Assembly: GCA_003598175.1 (NCBI GenBank)
Contig: QZKN01000172.1
Span: forward strand, 1-64,000
Direction: 5' to 3'
From: Candidatus Omnitrophota bacterium
GTDB taxonomy: Bacteria > Hinthialibacterota > Hinthialibacteria > Hinthialibacterales > Hinthialibacteraceae
Length of the DNA: 64,000 nt
Below, piece by piece: positions 51,728-61,269 of this stretch (its first letter is position 1; every line of letters starts with the position of its first letter). A model generated the notes under the pieces. The model searched no databases and was not told the origin of the DNA. It was given only the letters and a program-made list of their open reading frames with translations. A program made the position numbers and the translations under genes.

Positions 51728-52792
51728 ATGATGCTTGATCAAGCCTGTAACGTCTCAAATCTTACTGATTCACAAGAAAAATTGAATTCCTTTTCCAACT
51801 CCGCTCCTCCAACAACCGTGGATTTATTAAAACAATATCAAGCGGTGAGAGAAGGCGCCGGTTTATTCGATCTGTGCGATTGGACCAGGATTTCCATCAC
51901 CGGTCCGGATCGCATAACGTTTCTGCACGGACTGGTGAGTAACGAAGTGAAACGACTCTCGTCGGGAAAAGCCAATTATTCGCTTTTTCTCACGCCGCAA
52001 GGGAAAATCATCGCCGATTTTCATCTGCTTGCTTGCGATCAGGAATTGATTCTATTTGGAAAAACAACGATCCGCAACCCGCTTTTCGACGGATTGAACA
52101 AGTATCTTATCATGGAAGAGGTGGAGATTCACGATGCAACGGATTCCCACACTCTTTTTTCTGTGCGAGGTCTGCGATCGGTCGAAAAATCAGCGTTATT
52201 ACTCAATCATAATTCTCTTCCGGATGAATATAACCATATCCCGGCATCCATCGCAACCATCCCATGTTTGATTTTACATGTTCCGCATTCTGGTAAAGCG
52301 AGTTTTGACATTCTGGCGCAATGTGAACATCGAGACTCGCTGCGAAAAGCATTTCTGGACGCCGGAATCATCCCCATCGGAGCCGATGTAGAGGAAATCC
52401 TGCGCGTGGAAGCGGGCATCCCCCTTCTCGGTCAGGATATCGATCAAAAAACGATTCCGCAGGAAGCTCATTTGGATCATGCGATTTCTTACACGAAAGG
52501 ATGCTATGTCGGCCAGGAAGTGATGGCCCGATTGCATTTTCGCGGGCACGTGAATCGTGAATTGACCGGATTCATTCTGGAAACCGATGAAATTCCGCAG
52601 ACTCCGCTTTCGATTGTGAGCGATGCCAAAGATGTGGGAATCATCACAAGCGTGGTGTATTCGCTTGGTCTGCAAAAAACGATCGGGCTGGGATTCCTGC
52701 GCTGCGAATTGAGGGATACGGGAACCGCCGTGGATGTGTTCCACGGTGAACAACATGTTAAAGCGTTCGTTCACCCATTGCCGTTTGTGTAA
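51728..52792 (+). CDS. ygfZ: Folate-binding YgfZ/GcvT-like protein
   Basis: Role in Fe-S cluster enzyme maintenance in the family. 354 aa from ATG 51728 (GAAGGG eight bases upstream); the track's longer form reads through repeat sequence. N-terminal GcvT-like fold has GLFDLCDWTRISITGPDRITFLHG, and the family signature K-G-C-Y-x-G-Q-E appears as KGCYVGQEVMARLHFRG. Absence of glycine-cleavage partners nearby supports YgfZ rather than GcvT. A hairpin terminator follows. Confidence 0.9.
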   Translation: MMLDQACNVSNLTDSQEKLNSFSNSAPPTTVDLLKQYQAVREGAGLFDLCDWTRISITGPDRITFLHGLVSNEVKRLSSGKANYSLFLTPQGKIIADFHLLACDQELILFGKTTIRNPLFDGLNKYLIMEEVEIHDATDSHTLFSVRGLRSVEKSALLLNHNSLPDEYNHIPASIATIPCLILHVPHSGKASFDILAQCEHRDSLRKAFLDAGIIPIGADVEEILRVEAGIPLLGQDIDQKTIPQEAHLDHAISYTKGCYVGQEVMARLHFRGHVNRELTGFILETDEIPQTPLSIVSDAKDVGIITSVVYSLGLQKTIGLGFLRCELRDTGTAVDVFHGEQHVKAFVHPLPFV

Positions 52793-52800
52793 AACGTACC

Positions 52801-52821
52801 GCCGGCAACTTGCCGGCTTTT
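52801..52821 (+). terminator. Likely intrinsic terminator of ygfZ
   Basis: GCCGGC-AACTT-GCCGGC followed by TTTT, 9 bases after the ygfZ stop and between convergent genes. Confidence 0.6.
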
Positions 52822-52849
52822 CAATGAATGCCGCGAAGACGGCAATGGT

Positions 52850-53983
52850 TCATTCCAATACCGCTTTTTTTTCGGAGAGTAAATCACGGATCGCTGCCGT
52901 CGGATTCGTGATGGAGGCCACATAATGAGGCAGGCGCACCCGCTCTCCGTTCACCCATTCGTGAATCCCGCGATTACGATAATCCTCAACCAAATCCCTC
53001 AACATAGTCTCCGCGATTTTCGGATGCGTCGATGCCATTGTTTTCATTACCCAACCTGCCGGCGTTCCCCAATATCCGCCGTTTTGATAGTCTCCTGCTT
53101 TTACGGGAAGCAAAAGTCTTTCCCAATATTCGCCTTTGACCAGATGCCGTACCTGCCCCCGTTCGATTACGTCGTCGTAACGGTCCGTAAATAATTCAAC
53201 AATTTGTTCGAACCGATCAGCGGCGATAGGAAAATCGATCGCCGCGGCAAAAGCATTTCCCCATACGTCCACCTGGCGGCAATCTTCCGACGCCGCCAAA
53301 AATAGTCCGGTCGACGGATCGATCAGCGATTCGATTCCTTCCTCCATCTCTTTCATGCGTGTTGCATATAATGCAAGCAAATGTTGATTACCGATTGCGC
53401 GGCAAAGAGCAACCATATCCCGCGAAGCGTTCCAATCCAGCAACGAGCAGAATAACAATTCACCGGTTTTGCCGATCGTGTCGGTAAATCCATAGGGAGA
53501 ATGGGGCAATTGAGGATGATTCCAAACCAGGCCATGCGGTCCGCGCGGAATCGCCTGCATGGCCCAATGCAAAGGCAACAGAAATTCATCCACGAGCGAA
53601 AAATTTTTCGTTCGCGAGATGTATTCATACACCAATGAAACCATAAACGCGGAATTATCCAGCGGCGGCAGACCGACCGGATGGCCTCTGCCGCCCGCTT
53701 CGTATACATTGACGCCATCCACCTGCCGCCGATCCGGCACGACGCCGTCGCCTCGCTGTCCCGCAATCAAATAGCGAATCGCCGCCAACGCTTCCTCGCG
53801 GTCGAACAAATCGAAAAGCGGGAGCATGTAAGCAAAATCCCGCGTCCATAATGCGCCGTAATTTCCCACTCCGTCCGGCGTAAAAAGAATCGTACCATCA
53901 AACGCTTGCCGCCTGCAGCCGTCTATTTCTTTTCTGGCCGCCCCTTCCATCCAACGCAAATCGCTTTCATGAATCCGCATCAT
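52850..53983 (-). CDS. Six-hairpin (alpha/alpha)6 glycoside hydrolase-like protein
   Basis: 377 aa if translation begins at the ATG ending at 53983; the frame is open to 54031, and the exact start is uncertain. GNYGALWTRDFAYMLPLF, PPLDNSAFMVSLVYEY and NGGYWGTPAGWVMKTM are typical of six-hairpin glycosidases (glucosidase/glucoamylase-like). The acidic residues in TRDF and in VKGEYWERL could be catalytic, but this is not certain. No signal peptide, so it is cytoplasmic. Substrate unknown. It is probably co-transcribed with the two genes upstream of it. Confidence 0.83.
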   Translation of the reverse strand: MMRIHESDLRWMEGAARKEIDGCRRQAFDGTILFTPDGVGNYGALWTRDFAYMLPLFDLFDREEALAAIRYLIAGQRGDGVVPDRRQVDGVNVYEAGGRGHPVGLPPLDNSAFMVSLVYEYISRTKNFSLVDEFLLPLHWAMQAIPRGPHGLVWNHPQLPHSPYGFTDTIGKTGELLFCSLLDWNASRDMVALCRAIGNQHLLALYATRMKEMEEGIESLIDPSTGLFLAASEDCRQVDVWGNAFAAAIDFPIAADRFEQIVELFTDRYDDVIERGQVRHLVKGEYWERLLLPVKAGDYQNGGYWGTPAGWVMKTMASTHPKIAETMLRDLVEDYRNRGIHEWVNGERVRLPHYVASITNPTAAIRDLLSEKKAVLE

Positions 53984-54014
53984 AACCAACATTTCCCCTT
54001 TCGTATTCCCCATC

Positions 54015-54042
54015 CACTCGTCACTTGTCACTCGTCACTTGC
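54015..54042. repeat. Four tandem 7-bp repeats
   Basis: CACTCGT-CACTTGT-CACTCGT-CACTTGC spans the stop codon of the small anchored protein (54021) and the open frame before the glycosidase start. A 7-bp unit would shift the reading frame if copy number changed. Confidence 0.6.
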
Positions 54043-54479
54043 TTTTGTGACTGCCGGTAGAGCTTTTCCAACTCCAGCGCCAAATCCTCCGCCCCTTTTT
54101 CCTTCAACAACTGTATGACCGGACCGATTTTATCCGTCATCTTATCATCCTCTGCTTCTTTTTGCACGGATTCCGTTTCCTCTTTCACATCCGCACTCGC
54201 GGAAAGAGATTCCTTTTCTTCGGGTTGTCCCATAACCGATTGTCCAATCGAAGCTCGCAACGCCAGCTCGGGAATGCGCCGTTTGATTTCCTCTCCCAAC
54301 TGTTTGATATCCTCTTGCAGAGTGGGGACCTTCTCACTGATTGAAACTAAGATGGATTCCAGTTGCGATGTCCCTACATAATCCGGATCGGCGGCCCGCC
54401 GTTGTTGCATCGTCACATACGCCGCCGCTAACAGGACCACGATTGTCAATCCGATGATTTTACGAAAAAAAGATGTCAT
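54021..54479 (-). CDS. Small membrane-anchored protein of unknown function
   Basis: 152 aa from the ATG ending at 54479, which has GAGGAGA upstream. One N-terminal membrane anchor (IIGLTIVVLLAAAYVTM), then a charged, helical, partly coiled-coil region rich in Glu and Lys with a low-complexity acidic stretch (about 85-115). No family recognised. It lies between the LarA-like and glycosidase genes in the same orientation with short gaps, so probably one operon. Confidence 0.7.
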   Translation of the reverse strand: MTSFFRKIIGLTIVVLLAAAYVTMQQRRAADPDYVGTSQLESILVSISEKVPTLQEDIKQLGEEIKRRIPELALRASIGQSVMGQPEEKESLSASADVKEETESVQKEAEDDKMTDKIGPVIQLLKEKGAEDLALELEKLYRQSQKQVTSDK

Positions 54480-54520
54480 TATTTCTCTCCTCATTCATAG
54501 AAAAGATTACAGATTCTTAT

Positions 54521-55792
54521 TCAGACACCATTTAACTCACTCAGGAAATTGCCTTTCTCATCAAACCGTATCTCCCGCAATTCCGCAATCGATTTCACCT
54601 GCGGACTCATTTTCAATTCCGGTAAAAGCGCTTCCGACGCCGCGATCGTGGTCACGTTCAGCGTGTCGCGAATGTGCAGCAGGCGAACCGTTTGCGGAGT
54701 GATCATTTTTCCCAGCGAGATCATGCATTGCTCCAATGCTTCGCGATCCGATTCAAACGTCAGCGGCAGAAACGCATTGAGAATGTTCCGCGAGGTGATG
54801 GCGTTGAGGTAGGTGATTTCCTTATTCATTTTATCGATCACGCGGCGGCTGGTGAAATCGGCCAGGCCGATTCCCACGGCGTTGCCCTTCGATTCCTCCG
54901 TCAGATCCAGCACGACAATGCGCAGAATGTCCGGCGTTTCCTGAATACGATAATTCAACCCATACCAGCGGCCGGTAATGTTCGGATCCAGCCCGGTCCC
55001 GCTGATGTCCTTGCCGATGCGGTCGATGATGAGCGCATCGGCCTTCTCCACCGGCAACGAGGGCATCCATGATTTCGCTTGGGAAAGGAGTTCCCGTTCC
55101 CGATTCTCGATGTCCGGCGCGGGAATAACGTGCAGCTCGGCGGTTTCGTGATAGGCGTTTTCGAGAATGGCCACACCGGCGAGTATTTTTCCCGTTTCCA
55201 GTACATGGCGTGAAACGGATAGGATGATTTGATCATACGCGAACATCGATGTGCGGCTGTGGCAGGCGTCAGCGCCGTCTTTCTTGCCCAAACCGATGGT
55301 GATCATCTTCATCAACCCGCTTTCCACTTCCCCATGAAAATCCGTATGCGGTTTGATGCGATTCACGACGATCACGCCGTCCGCCTCGTAGGCAAATCGA
55401 TCCATAAAAACCGGAATATGCAAATTCGTCTCAACCAGTCGGACCGTTTCCATCGAGGATCGAATCGGAACGCCCATCGTCTCCGGGGTAATACCATAAT
55501 CAGCCAGAATTTTCGCCTGCCCTTCGGCGGTTCCGCCGCCGTGGGAACCCATCGCCGGAAGAATAAACGGTTTTGCGCCATAGTGTTTGAGAACTTCGAC
55601 CACTGTTTTGACGATTCCGGCGATATTGGCAATTCCACGGCTGCCGCCGGCAACGGCGATATTTTTACCCTGCAAATTCTGCGGTTTCAATCCGCTTTGG
55701 CGAAATTGTTCATCAATTGTGCGCTCCACCGATTCGACTTGCGGGCGGGGAAACTGCTGTTCGACGAGAGCCATGCGCGGAAACAAATTCAT
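54521..55792 (-). CDS. LarA-like (DUF2088) protein, possible nickel-pincer-cofactor isomerase
   Basis: 423 aa, GAAGGGA before the start. The N-terminal half has an AGGSRGIAN loop, PAMGSHGGGTAEGQ and NRIKPHTDFHGEVESGLMKM, resembling the LarA-type substrate/cofactor region with Lys and His candidates for pincer binding. LarA family members are racemases or epimerases of 2-hydroxy acids. The larB/larC/larE cofactor genes are not in the window. Members of this subgroup are uncharacterised, so the reaction is open. Confidence 0.8.
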   Translation of the reverse strand: MNLFPRMALVEQQFPRPQVESVERTIDEQFRQSGLKPQNLQGKNIAVAGGSRGIANIAGIVKTVVEVLKHYGAKPFILPAMGSHGGGTAEGQAKILADYGITPETMGVPIRSSMETVRLVETNLHIPVFMDRFAYEADGVIVVNRIKPHTDFHGEVESGLMKMITIGLGKKDGADACHSRTSMFAYDQIILSVSRHVLETGKILAGVAILENAYHETAELHVIPAPDIENRERELLSQAKSWMPSLPVEKADALIIDRIGKDISGTGLDPNITGRWYGLNYRIQETPDILRIVVLDLTEESKGNAVGIGLADFTSRRVIDKMNKEITYLNAITSRNILNAFLPLTFESDREALEQCMISLGKMITPQTVRLLHIRDTLNVTTIAASEALLPELKMSPQVKSIAELREIRFDEKGNFLSELNGV

Positions 55793-56283
55793 CGGATTTC
55801 CCTTCTGTCATTATGTTATTTTACAGGAATTACAATTTTTCACTCTCCTTTCCATTTTACCTTCATCCATTCCGGAAATGGAGGAGATAAGCATTGCAAC
55901 AAAATACAACCGTCAAAACGGGAGATAATATTCCAGTTTTTTTGACAAAAATGCGCTGTCCCTCTTTAAAACACCCTACCAATTAGAGTAATTTATACGA
56001 AAATATTGGGGTGCGGGCTTCCGGTCTGCACATATGGGTAGAGCAGGCGTCCTCGCCTGCGCTGTTCATGCAAGCGAGGACGCTTGCTTTACCCACGGAT
56101 GAACAAACGATAGGTTTTTTTCATCATTTGTTGTGATCAACCGATCATGATAGTTTATGAGAATCCTGGCAGGGCAATGCGAACAAACGGCAAATGCCTG
56201 CCAAGGGCAACGGTGAAGCGGTATCGCGTCAAACCGGATTGCCCTCTTTATCGCCAAAAAACTTTACGAAAGAGGACGAAATC
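55793..56283. other. Gene-free region with repeats upstream of trpB
   Basis: 491 bases. The left half is AT-rich and unremarkable. A compound palindromic repeat lies at 56011-56094. The track's in-frame upstream extension of trpB (56194-56283) is not supported by a ribosome-binding site. Confidence 0.45.
56011..56094. repeat. Compound palindromic repeat upstream of trpB
   Basis: Three modules follow one another: GTGCGGGCTTCCGGTCTGCAC, GGTAGAGCAGGCGTCCTCGCCTGC and GCAAGCGAGGACGCTTGCTTTACCC. The first matches copies at 44411, 51624 and 63961; the last matches 26497. Confidence 0.65.
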
Positions 56284-57639
56284 ATGCTGCAACGACGTAT
56301 ACGACTACCGGATGACAAGATTCCCACCCAATGGCTGAACCTGGCTCCTTATTTGAAGAATCCCCCGGCGCCTTATCTGGATCCGGCAACCTATCAGCCC
56401 GCAAGCCCTGAACAAATGGCGGTTATTTTCCCGATGGGATTGCTTCAACAGGAAATGAGCGCCGATCCCTGGATCGATATTCCCGAACCGATACTCGACA
56501 TTTATTCGATGTATCGCCCCACTCCACTGCATCGGGCATACGGATTGGAAAAAGCGTTGGGAACTCCCGCAAAAATCTATTACAAAAACGAATCCGTCAG
56601 CCCGCCGGGAAGCCACAAAACCAACACAGCCGTGGCGCAGGCGTATTACAACAAAATGGAAGGCGTCACCCGCTTGTCGACGGAGACCGGCGCCGGCCAA
56701 TGGGGCAGCGCTCTTTCCTTTGCCTGCAAATTGTTCGATCTCGCCTGCACGGTGTATATGGTAAAGGTCAGTTATCATCAAAAACCCTATCGAAAATCCA
56801 TGATCAACGTCTGGGGGGCGGAAATTTTCCCCAGCCCCTCCGATAAAACCAACGCCGGACGAGCGATTCTTGAACAATATCCGGACACGCCCGGCAGTCT
56901 GGGCATTGCGATCAGCGAAGCGGTGGAAGACGCCGCCACGCACGACGACACCAAATATTCACTGGGCAGCGTTCTCAACCACGTTCTGCTTCATCAAACC
57001 ATCATCGGCCTGGAAGCGAAAAAACAGTTCGATATGATCGGAGAATCGCCGGATGTGGTGATTGGTTGCGTCGGCGGAGGGAGTAACTTTGCCGGTCTGG
57101 CGTTTCCTTACGCCGTCGACAAAATCAGCGGAAAAGAATTGAAAATCATCGGCATCGAGCCGACAGCCTGTCCGACCATGACGAAAGGTGAATTCCGATA
57201 CGACTTCGGCGATACGGCGAAAATGACCCCACTGATCAAGATGCATACTCTCGGCCACGATTTTGTGCCGCCCGGCATTCATGCCGGTGGATTGCGGTAT
57301 CATGGGCTGGCCCCGTTGCTTTCCTGCGCGATCGACGAAGGACTGATCGACGCCATCGCCGTTGTGCAAAACGATGTATTTAAATCAGCGGTTTTATTTG
57401 CGCAAACGGAAGGAATCATCCCCGCGCCGGAAACGTCGCACGCCATTTGCGGAGCGATTCGAGAAGCGTTGCGGGCAAAAGAAGAAGGCAAGGAAAAAAC
57501 CATCCTCTTCAACTTCAGCGGTCACGGCCATTTCGATATGAGCGCGTATGACAATTATCTCGCCGGCAATCTCATCGATTACGAGTATCCGGAAGAAAAA
57601 GTCAGAGAATCCCTCGCGCGTTTGCCGAAGATCGGTTGA
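56284..57639 (+). CDS. trpB: TrpB2-type tryptophan synthase beta chain
   Basis: PLP enzyme joining indole and serine. Start set at ATG 56284 (GAGGA nine bases upstream), 451 aa. PLP Lys in [23 protein letters not shown] where W replaces the His of TrpB1 (TETGAGQWG is typical of TrpB2), and [12 protein letters not shown] binding the PLP phosphate. Longer than TrpB1, as expected. No trpA is adjacent, and TrpB2 often acts alone or with TrpA2, so it may salvage indole or use serine independently. Stand-alone transcription unit. Confidence 0.95.
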   Translation: MLQRRIRLPDDKIPTQWLNLAPYLKNPPAPYLDPATYQPASPEQMAVIFPMGLLQQEMSADPWIDIPEPILDIYSMYRPTPLHRAYGLEKALGTPAKIYYKNESVSPPGSHKTNTAVAQAYYNKMEGVTRLSTETGAGQWGSALSFACKLFDLACTVYMVKVSYHQKPYRKSMINVWGAEIFPSPSDKTNAGRAILEQYPDTPGSLGIAISEAVEDAATHDDTKYSLGSVLNHVLLHQTIIGLEAKKQFDMIGESPDVVIGCVGGGSNFAGLAFPYAVDKISGKELKIIGIEPTACPTMTKGEFRYDFGDTAKMTPLIKMHTLGHDFVPPGIHAGGLRYHGLAPLLSCAIDEGLIDAIAVVQNDVFKSAVLFAQTEGIIPAPETSHAICGAIREALRAKEEGKEKTILFNFSGHGHFDMSAYDNYLAGNLIDYEYPEEKVRESLARLPKIG

Positions 57640-57687
57640 TATTCTTTTATTATCACTTACATAAAAAATCGGTGTAAAACCACGGAT

Positions 57688-60402
57688 TCAAATCGGCGGC
57701 TCCTTTCGTTGCTCTGCCTGGGAAATTTTATATTCCCCGAATCCATCCAGCAACTGCCGGAACGTTTTCGGCGGATATTTTTGGAAACTCTCTTCGTCCA
57801 CATAGACAAAATCATAGACAACATCCGACTGAACGCGGTTGATATCCTCACACCACTGCCGTAGTCGAGCCATTTTCTCCGGCACATCCAGGTCTTCCTG
57901 TCCTTTGGTTTCAACGATGACGATATGATGATTCGAAAGTTTGACTAAAAAGTCCGGGTAGTAGTTGGAAATGTCGCCGTTCGCGTTGACATAGTCCAGC
58001 TTGAAATGCACAGCCAGATAGTTCTTGGCGAATGAGACCACATCGCCGCAATTCTCGAGAAATCTCGCAAACTCAAGTTCCAAAGGGCTGTCTCCAATGA
58101 TACGGTTGAAGACGCTTTTTCTGGGAACAAGATACCCTTGATCCTTGGCGACAAAAGGCCGGGTTTGTCGCAACTTGATCGTGTCGCGGATTTCGGCGTC
58201 GCCTTTGTCTCGCACAGTCAGCGCGTTTATCGCATTTGTAAAGGTATCGATCAACGTCTTGGCAGCAACCATTTCCGACAAATTACGCAATGTATTTGGA
58301 TTTTCCAGTTCCACCATGCGGTCAAATAATTTTTCACGCACAAACGCCTTAACCTTGCCATACAGAACGTCGTAGCCGCTTACCAACCGTAAATCCTTCA
58401 TGATGGTCTGCGCAAAGTAACCGATTACGCTGCGATAATCAGCCACACCCGCCGTGTCCAAAATCGTGGTATGCGTCGCCTCGCCCGTGGTGATGTCTTT
58501 AAAAACGATTTCCCGTTGTTCCTCTTCGCTGAACTCGCGGTACTTCACGCGTGGATGCCTGATCGCGGCGATGTCCATATCGCTCAGGCTTTTGTATTCT
58601 CGATAGACGCGCGGCGTCAGCACCGGAATTTCAATATCCAGCGCAGTGATGTCCTTCTTCTCGTTTTCCTTATCCACTTCGATCACCAGCGGAGTCTTCG
58701 GCCCGGTTCCTTCCCCCATCGCCTTGCGCTCCAACACCACACCTTCGGCTTGGATGGATTCCACGAAGTCCATAAAGGCATCGGTGCCGACTACGCTGAC
58801 GTACTCTTCCACATCGACGGGATACATTTTTCGCAATCCGCGTCCCAGTGTCTGTTCGGGTAGAATATTGCTCTTCGCGGAATAGGCGCGCAGCCCGACA
58901 ATCGTGGTGACGTTGCGCACGTCCCAGCCCTCTTTGAGCATCATGACGGAAATGATCGCCTTGTATGGGCTGTCCGAGCCGTCAATGGCGTTGGCCTGCC
59001 CGCGCAGTTTCTCCAGTTCTTCCTTGGCTTTGCCCGACGCCGCTTCGGAAATCTCGCCGTTGTTTTTCGTGTGAATGACCAGCACGGCGCCTTTCAATTC
59101 CGCGTAATTCTCCTCCAAATATTCGGCCACGTCGTCGCAGTTGCGGGTGTCGTCGGTCATCACGAACAGGATGGCCTTTTTGCCCATCTTTTCGTGTTCG
59201 GTATACGCCTTGCGCCACTCGATCACGCCGAGGTGAATGTAATCGGCGTATTTTTCGGTGTACCGGGCGCTTTGACGCTCCGCCAGTTTGGCGCGACTGG
59301 GGGCGTCGGGCAGGACGGGATGCTTGACCACATTCTGCGAGATGGCTTCCACCAGCGGGTAATCGGCCACGGTCTGCACGAAAATCGCGCCGTTGTTGTG
59401 CCTGGGTGTGGCCGTCGTGTCCACCTGCATGGAAAGGACCGCTCCCTTCTGCTTCAGCCGGTTGTGAATGTCTTCGATGGATTTGAACCAGGCCATGCGC
59501 GGATCGTGAATATGATGCGCTTCGTCATTCAACACCATCAGTTCGTCGATATCCCGAACGATCATGCCCAGGTCTACTTTGGAATCCGTGGTCGCGCCCG
59601 TGGGCCGCTTGCCCAGAAAATAGTCCCGCAGATCTTCATCGTCCGGCGACGGTGGAATGTCCTCGCCCGAATACACCCGATGAATGTTCGTCAGGAAGAT
59701 ATTGCCCGTGTGGCGCGTCACGCGCACTTCGTCCTGAAGATGCAGCGTCAACTGAAAATCTTCCCGCCAGTTGCGCCCGTCAAACCCGTTATCCGGCAGC
59801 ACCGGATCATGGAAAAAGATACGAAGCCCCTGGAAATCGCGGTAAACCCGATCCAGGACGATGATGTTGGGTGTAATGACCAGAAAGTTGCGCGCCAGTT
59901 GCGATTCCGGCTCGTATAGTTTATGAAAAAAACTCCACGCCAGCGCCAGGCTCAACACTTTGGTCTTGCCGCTGCCTGTCGCCATCTTCACCACGAAACG
60001 CCGCCAGGTCTCGTCGAACATCCCGGCTGATACAACTCCGGAACTGTCAAAGCGCATCAGATCGTACTTGTCCTGCACTCCCACCACATCGTAGAGATAG
60101 ACAATCGTCTCCAGCGCTTCTCGCTGTGCGAAGTAGTATTCAAACTGCGTCACGGTCCCGTCGACTCGCGGCAACAGGTGCGGCGTGTTGAACCACCAAT
60201 TGAGCAGGCTGCGGCTGGTATCCGCCGCGCCTGCATACCCTCCATCCCGAAACTCCTTGACTTTGCGACGCAGCGTTGGCACGAGCGGCGGCATGAGTTT
60301 ATCCATGCTGCTTTCCCGCAGCGCCTCATCTTCGGGAAACCAGCGGATGCCCGGATCGAGAATTGCGTGGGGGGATTGCGAAAATTCTTTATGCAGCGCC
60401 AT
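57688..60402 (-). CDS. res: Type III restriction enzyme, Res (helicase-nuclease) subunit
   Basis: 904 aa. Superfamily 2 helicase with Walker A MATGSGKT (about 140), DEAH box in LNDEAHHIHD (about 295), the helicase motif III TTATPR, and a late QTLGRGLRK motif. A C-terminal PD-(D/E)xK nuclease has YYPDFLV and IVIVETKG (about 815-830). With the mod gene it would cut unmodified DNA. The reading frame is intact even though mod is interrupted, so unless modification is maintained (readthrough, other methylase) restriction should also be off. Confidence 0.93.
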   Translation of the reverse strand: MALHKEFSQSPHAILDPGIRWFPEDEALRESSMDKLMPPLVPTLRRKVKEFRDGGYAGAADTSRSLLNWWFNTPHLLPRVDGTVTQFEYYFAQREALETIVYLYDVVGVQDKYDLMRFDSSGVVSAGMFDETWRRFVVKMATGSGKTKVLSLALAWSFFHKLYEPESQLARNFLVITPNIIVLDRVYRDFQGLRIFFHDPVLPDNGFDGRNWREDFQLTLHLQDEVRVTRHTGNIFLTNIHRVYSGEDIPPSPDDEDLRDYFLGKRPTGATTDSKVDLGMIVRDIDELMVLNDEAHHIHDPRMAWFKSIEDIHNRLKQKGAVLSMQVDTTATPRHNNGAIFVQTVADYPLVEAISQNVVKHPVLPDAPSRAKLAERQSARYTEKYADYIHLGVIEWRKAYTEHEKMGKKAILFVMTDDTRNCDDVAEYLEENYAELKGAVLVIHTKNNGEISEAASGKAKEELEKLRGQANAIDGSDSPYKAIISVMMLKEGWDVRNVTTIVGLRAYSAKSNILPEQTLGRGLRKMYPVDVEEYVSVVGTDAFMDFVESIQAEGVVLERKAMGEGTGPKTPLVIEVDKENEKKDITALDIEIPVLTPRVYREYKSLSDMDIAAIRHPRVKYREFSEEEQREIVFKDITTGEATHTTILDTAGVADYRSVIGYFAQTIMKDLRLVSGYDVLYGKVKAFVREKLFDRMVELENPNTLRNLSEMVAAKTLIDTFTNAINALTVRDKGDAEIRDTIKLRQTRPFVAKDQGYLVPRKSVFNRIIGDSPLELEFARFLENCGDVVSFAKNYLAVHFKLDYVNANGDISNYYPDFLVKLSNHHIVIVETKGQEDLDVPEKMARLRQWCEDINRVQSDVVYDFVYVDEESFQKYPPKTFRQLLDGFGEYKISQAEQRKEPPI

Positions 60403-60408
60403 GTTTGA

Positions 60409-61269
60409 TTACTTGCCTTTCTTTTTTGCGGGCGTCCCAGCCATATTGAGCTGCTTATGCTGTTTGGTCTCGATTTTTTTGATGCTTTCCGCCGCAGGCA
60501 ATTCCTCGGGCATCGTCCCGCCCAATTCCTGAATGGTTTGTCGCACTTTCGCGCCGACTTCATGATGCGTTCGGTTCGCCGCTGCTTTTCCTTTAACCTC
60601 GTCCCGGCGCAGTTTTTCCTCGGTCTGAGTCGCCCGGAACAGGTTCGCCGCCAATTCCGTGCTGCCCATGTGATCCAGAATCTTCTGGCTTTTTTTTAAT
60701 CCTTTCCGCCGGTGGATGTCTTCCTGTTTCAAACCACCATAGAGTCCCATATACCCATGATTCTGAAAGATGGCGTAGTCTATCGGCTCGATAACACCTG
60801 CCCCTTTGGCCGCATCTGCCAGTTGGAGGTTATGGCGGCGCATTTCCTCGCGAAGCAGAAGCCGACGTTCCTCCTCAATGCGTTCATCTTCCAGTTCCTG
60901 TCGCCGCGTCTGGATGGCGAAATAGGTCTGGCCTTGCGCCACAATCTCTTTCCTTGGATCGGCGTTCTGGATTGCCAAATAACAGGCATAACGCGACATG
61001 AGTATAGATTTAACCGATCGTTGGCCCCCCTTGCCGATCTCGATCATTTCGGTGACGTCAACGAAATGATCCTCGATGCGGTGTCCACTGTTGAAACAGG
61101 CTAACTTGGCCTTCTCGATGACACCTTCAAAATTGCGGTAATCACCATATCCCAATACTTCGGCAAAATCCCGACTCGACCAAAACTCCATGCCGGCATC
61201 GTTCGTCCTCCTGATCTGCTCAAAGGGTGACGCATGCCCATTGGTTGTCTTCACAATTTCCTTCGCCAT
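60409..61269 (-). CDS. dinD: DinD-like protein (DNA-damage-inducible protein D)
   Basis: 286 aa from the ATG ending at 61269 (GGAGG upstream); the track's extension runs into the mod gene in another frame. An N-terminal BRO/KilA-N-like domain (FWSSRDFAEVLGYGDYRNF) and conserved blocks SRYACYLAIQNADPRKEIVA, FQNHGYMGLYGGL and KILDHMGSTELAANLFRATQ match E. coli DinD closely. The family is linked to RecA filament inhibition. It sits between mod and res, overlapping mod's end by one base, so it is part of this operon. Confidence 0.92.
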   Translation of the reverse strand: MAKEIVKTTNGHASPFEQIRRTNDAGMEFWSSRDFAEVLGYGDYRNFEGVIEKAKLACFNSGHRIEDHFVDVTEMIEIGKGGQRSVKSILMSRYACYLAIQNADPRKEIVAQGQTYFAIQTRRQELEDERIEEERRLLLREEMRRHNLQLADAAKGAGVIEPIDYAIFQNHGYMGLYGGLKQEDIHRRKGLKKSQKILDHMGSTELAANLFRATQTEEKLRRDEVKGKAAANRTHHEVGAKVRQTIQELGGTMPEELPAAESIKKIETKQHKQLNMAGTPAKKKGK

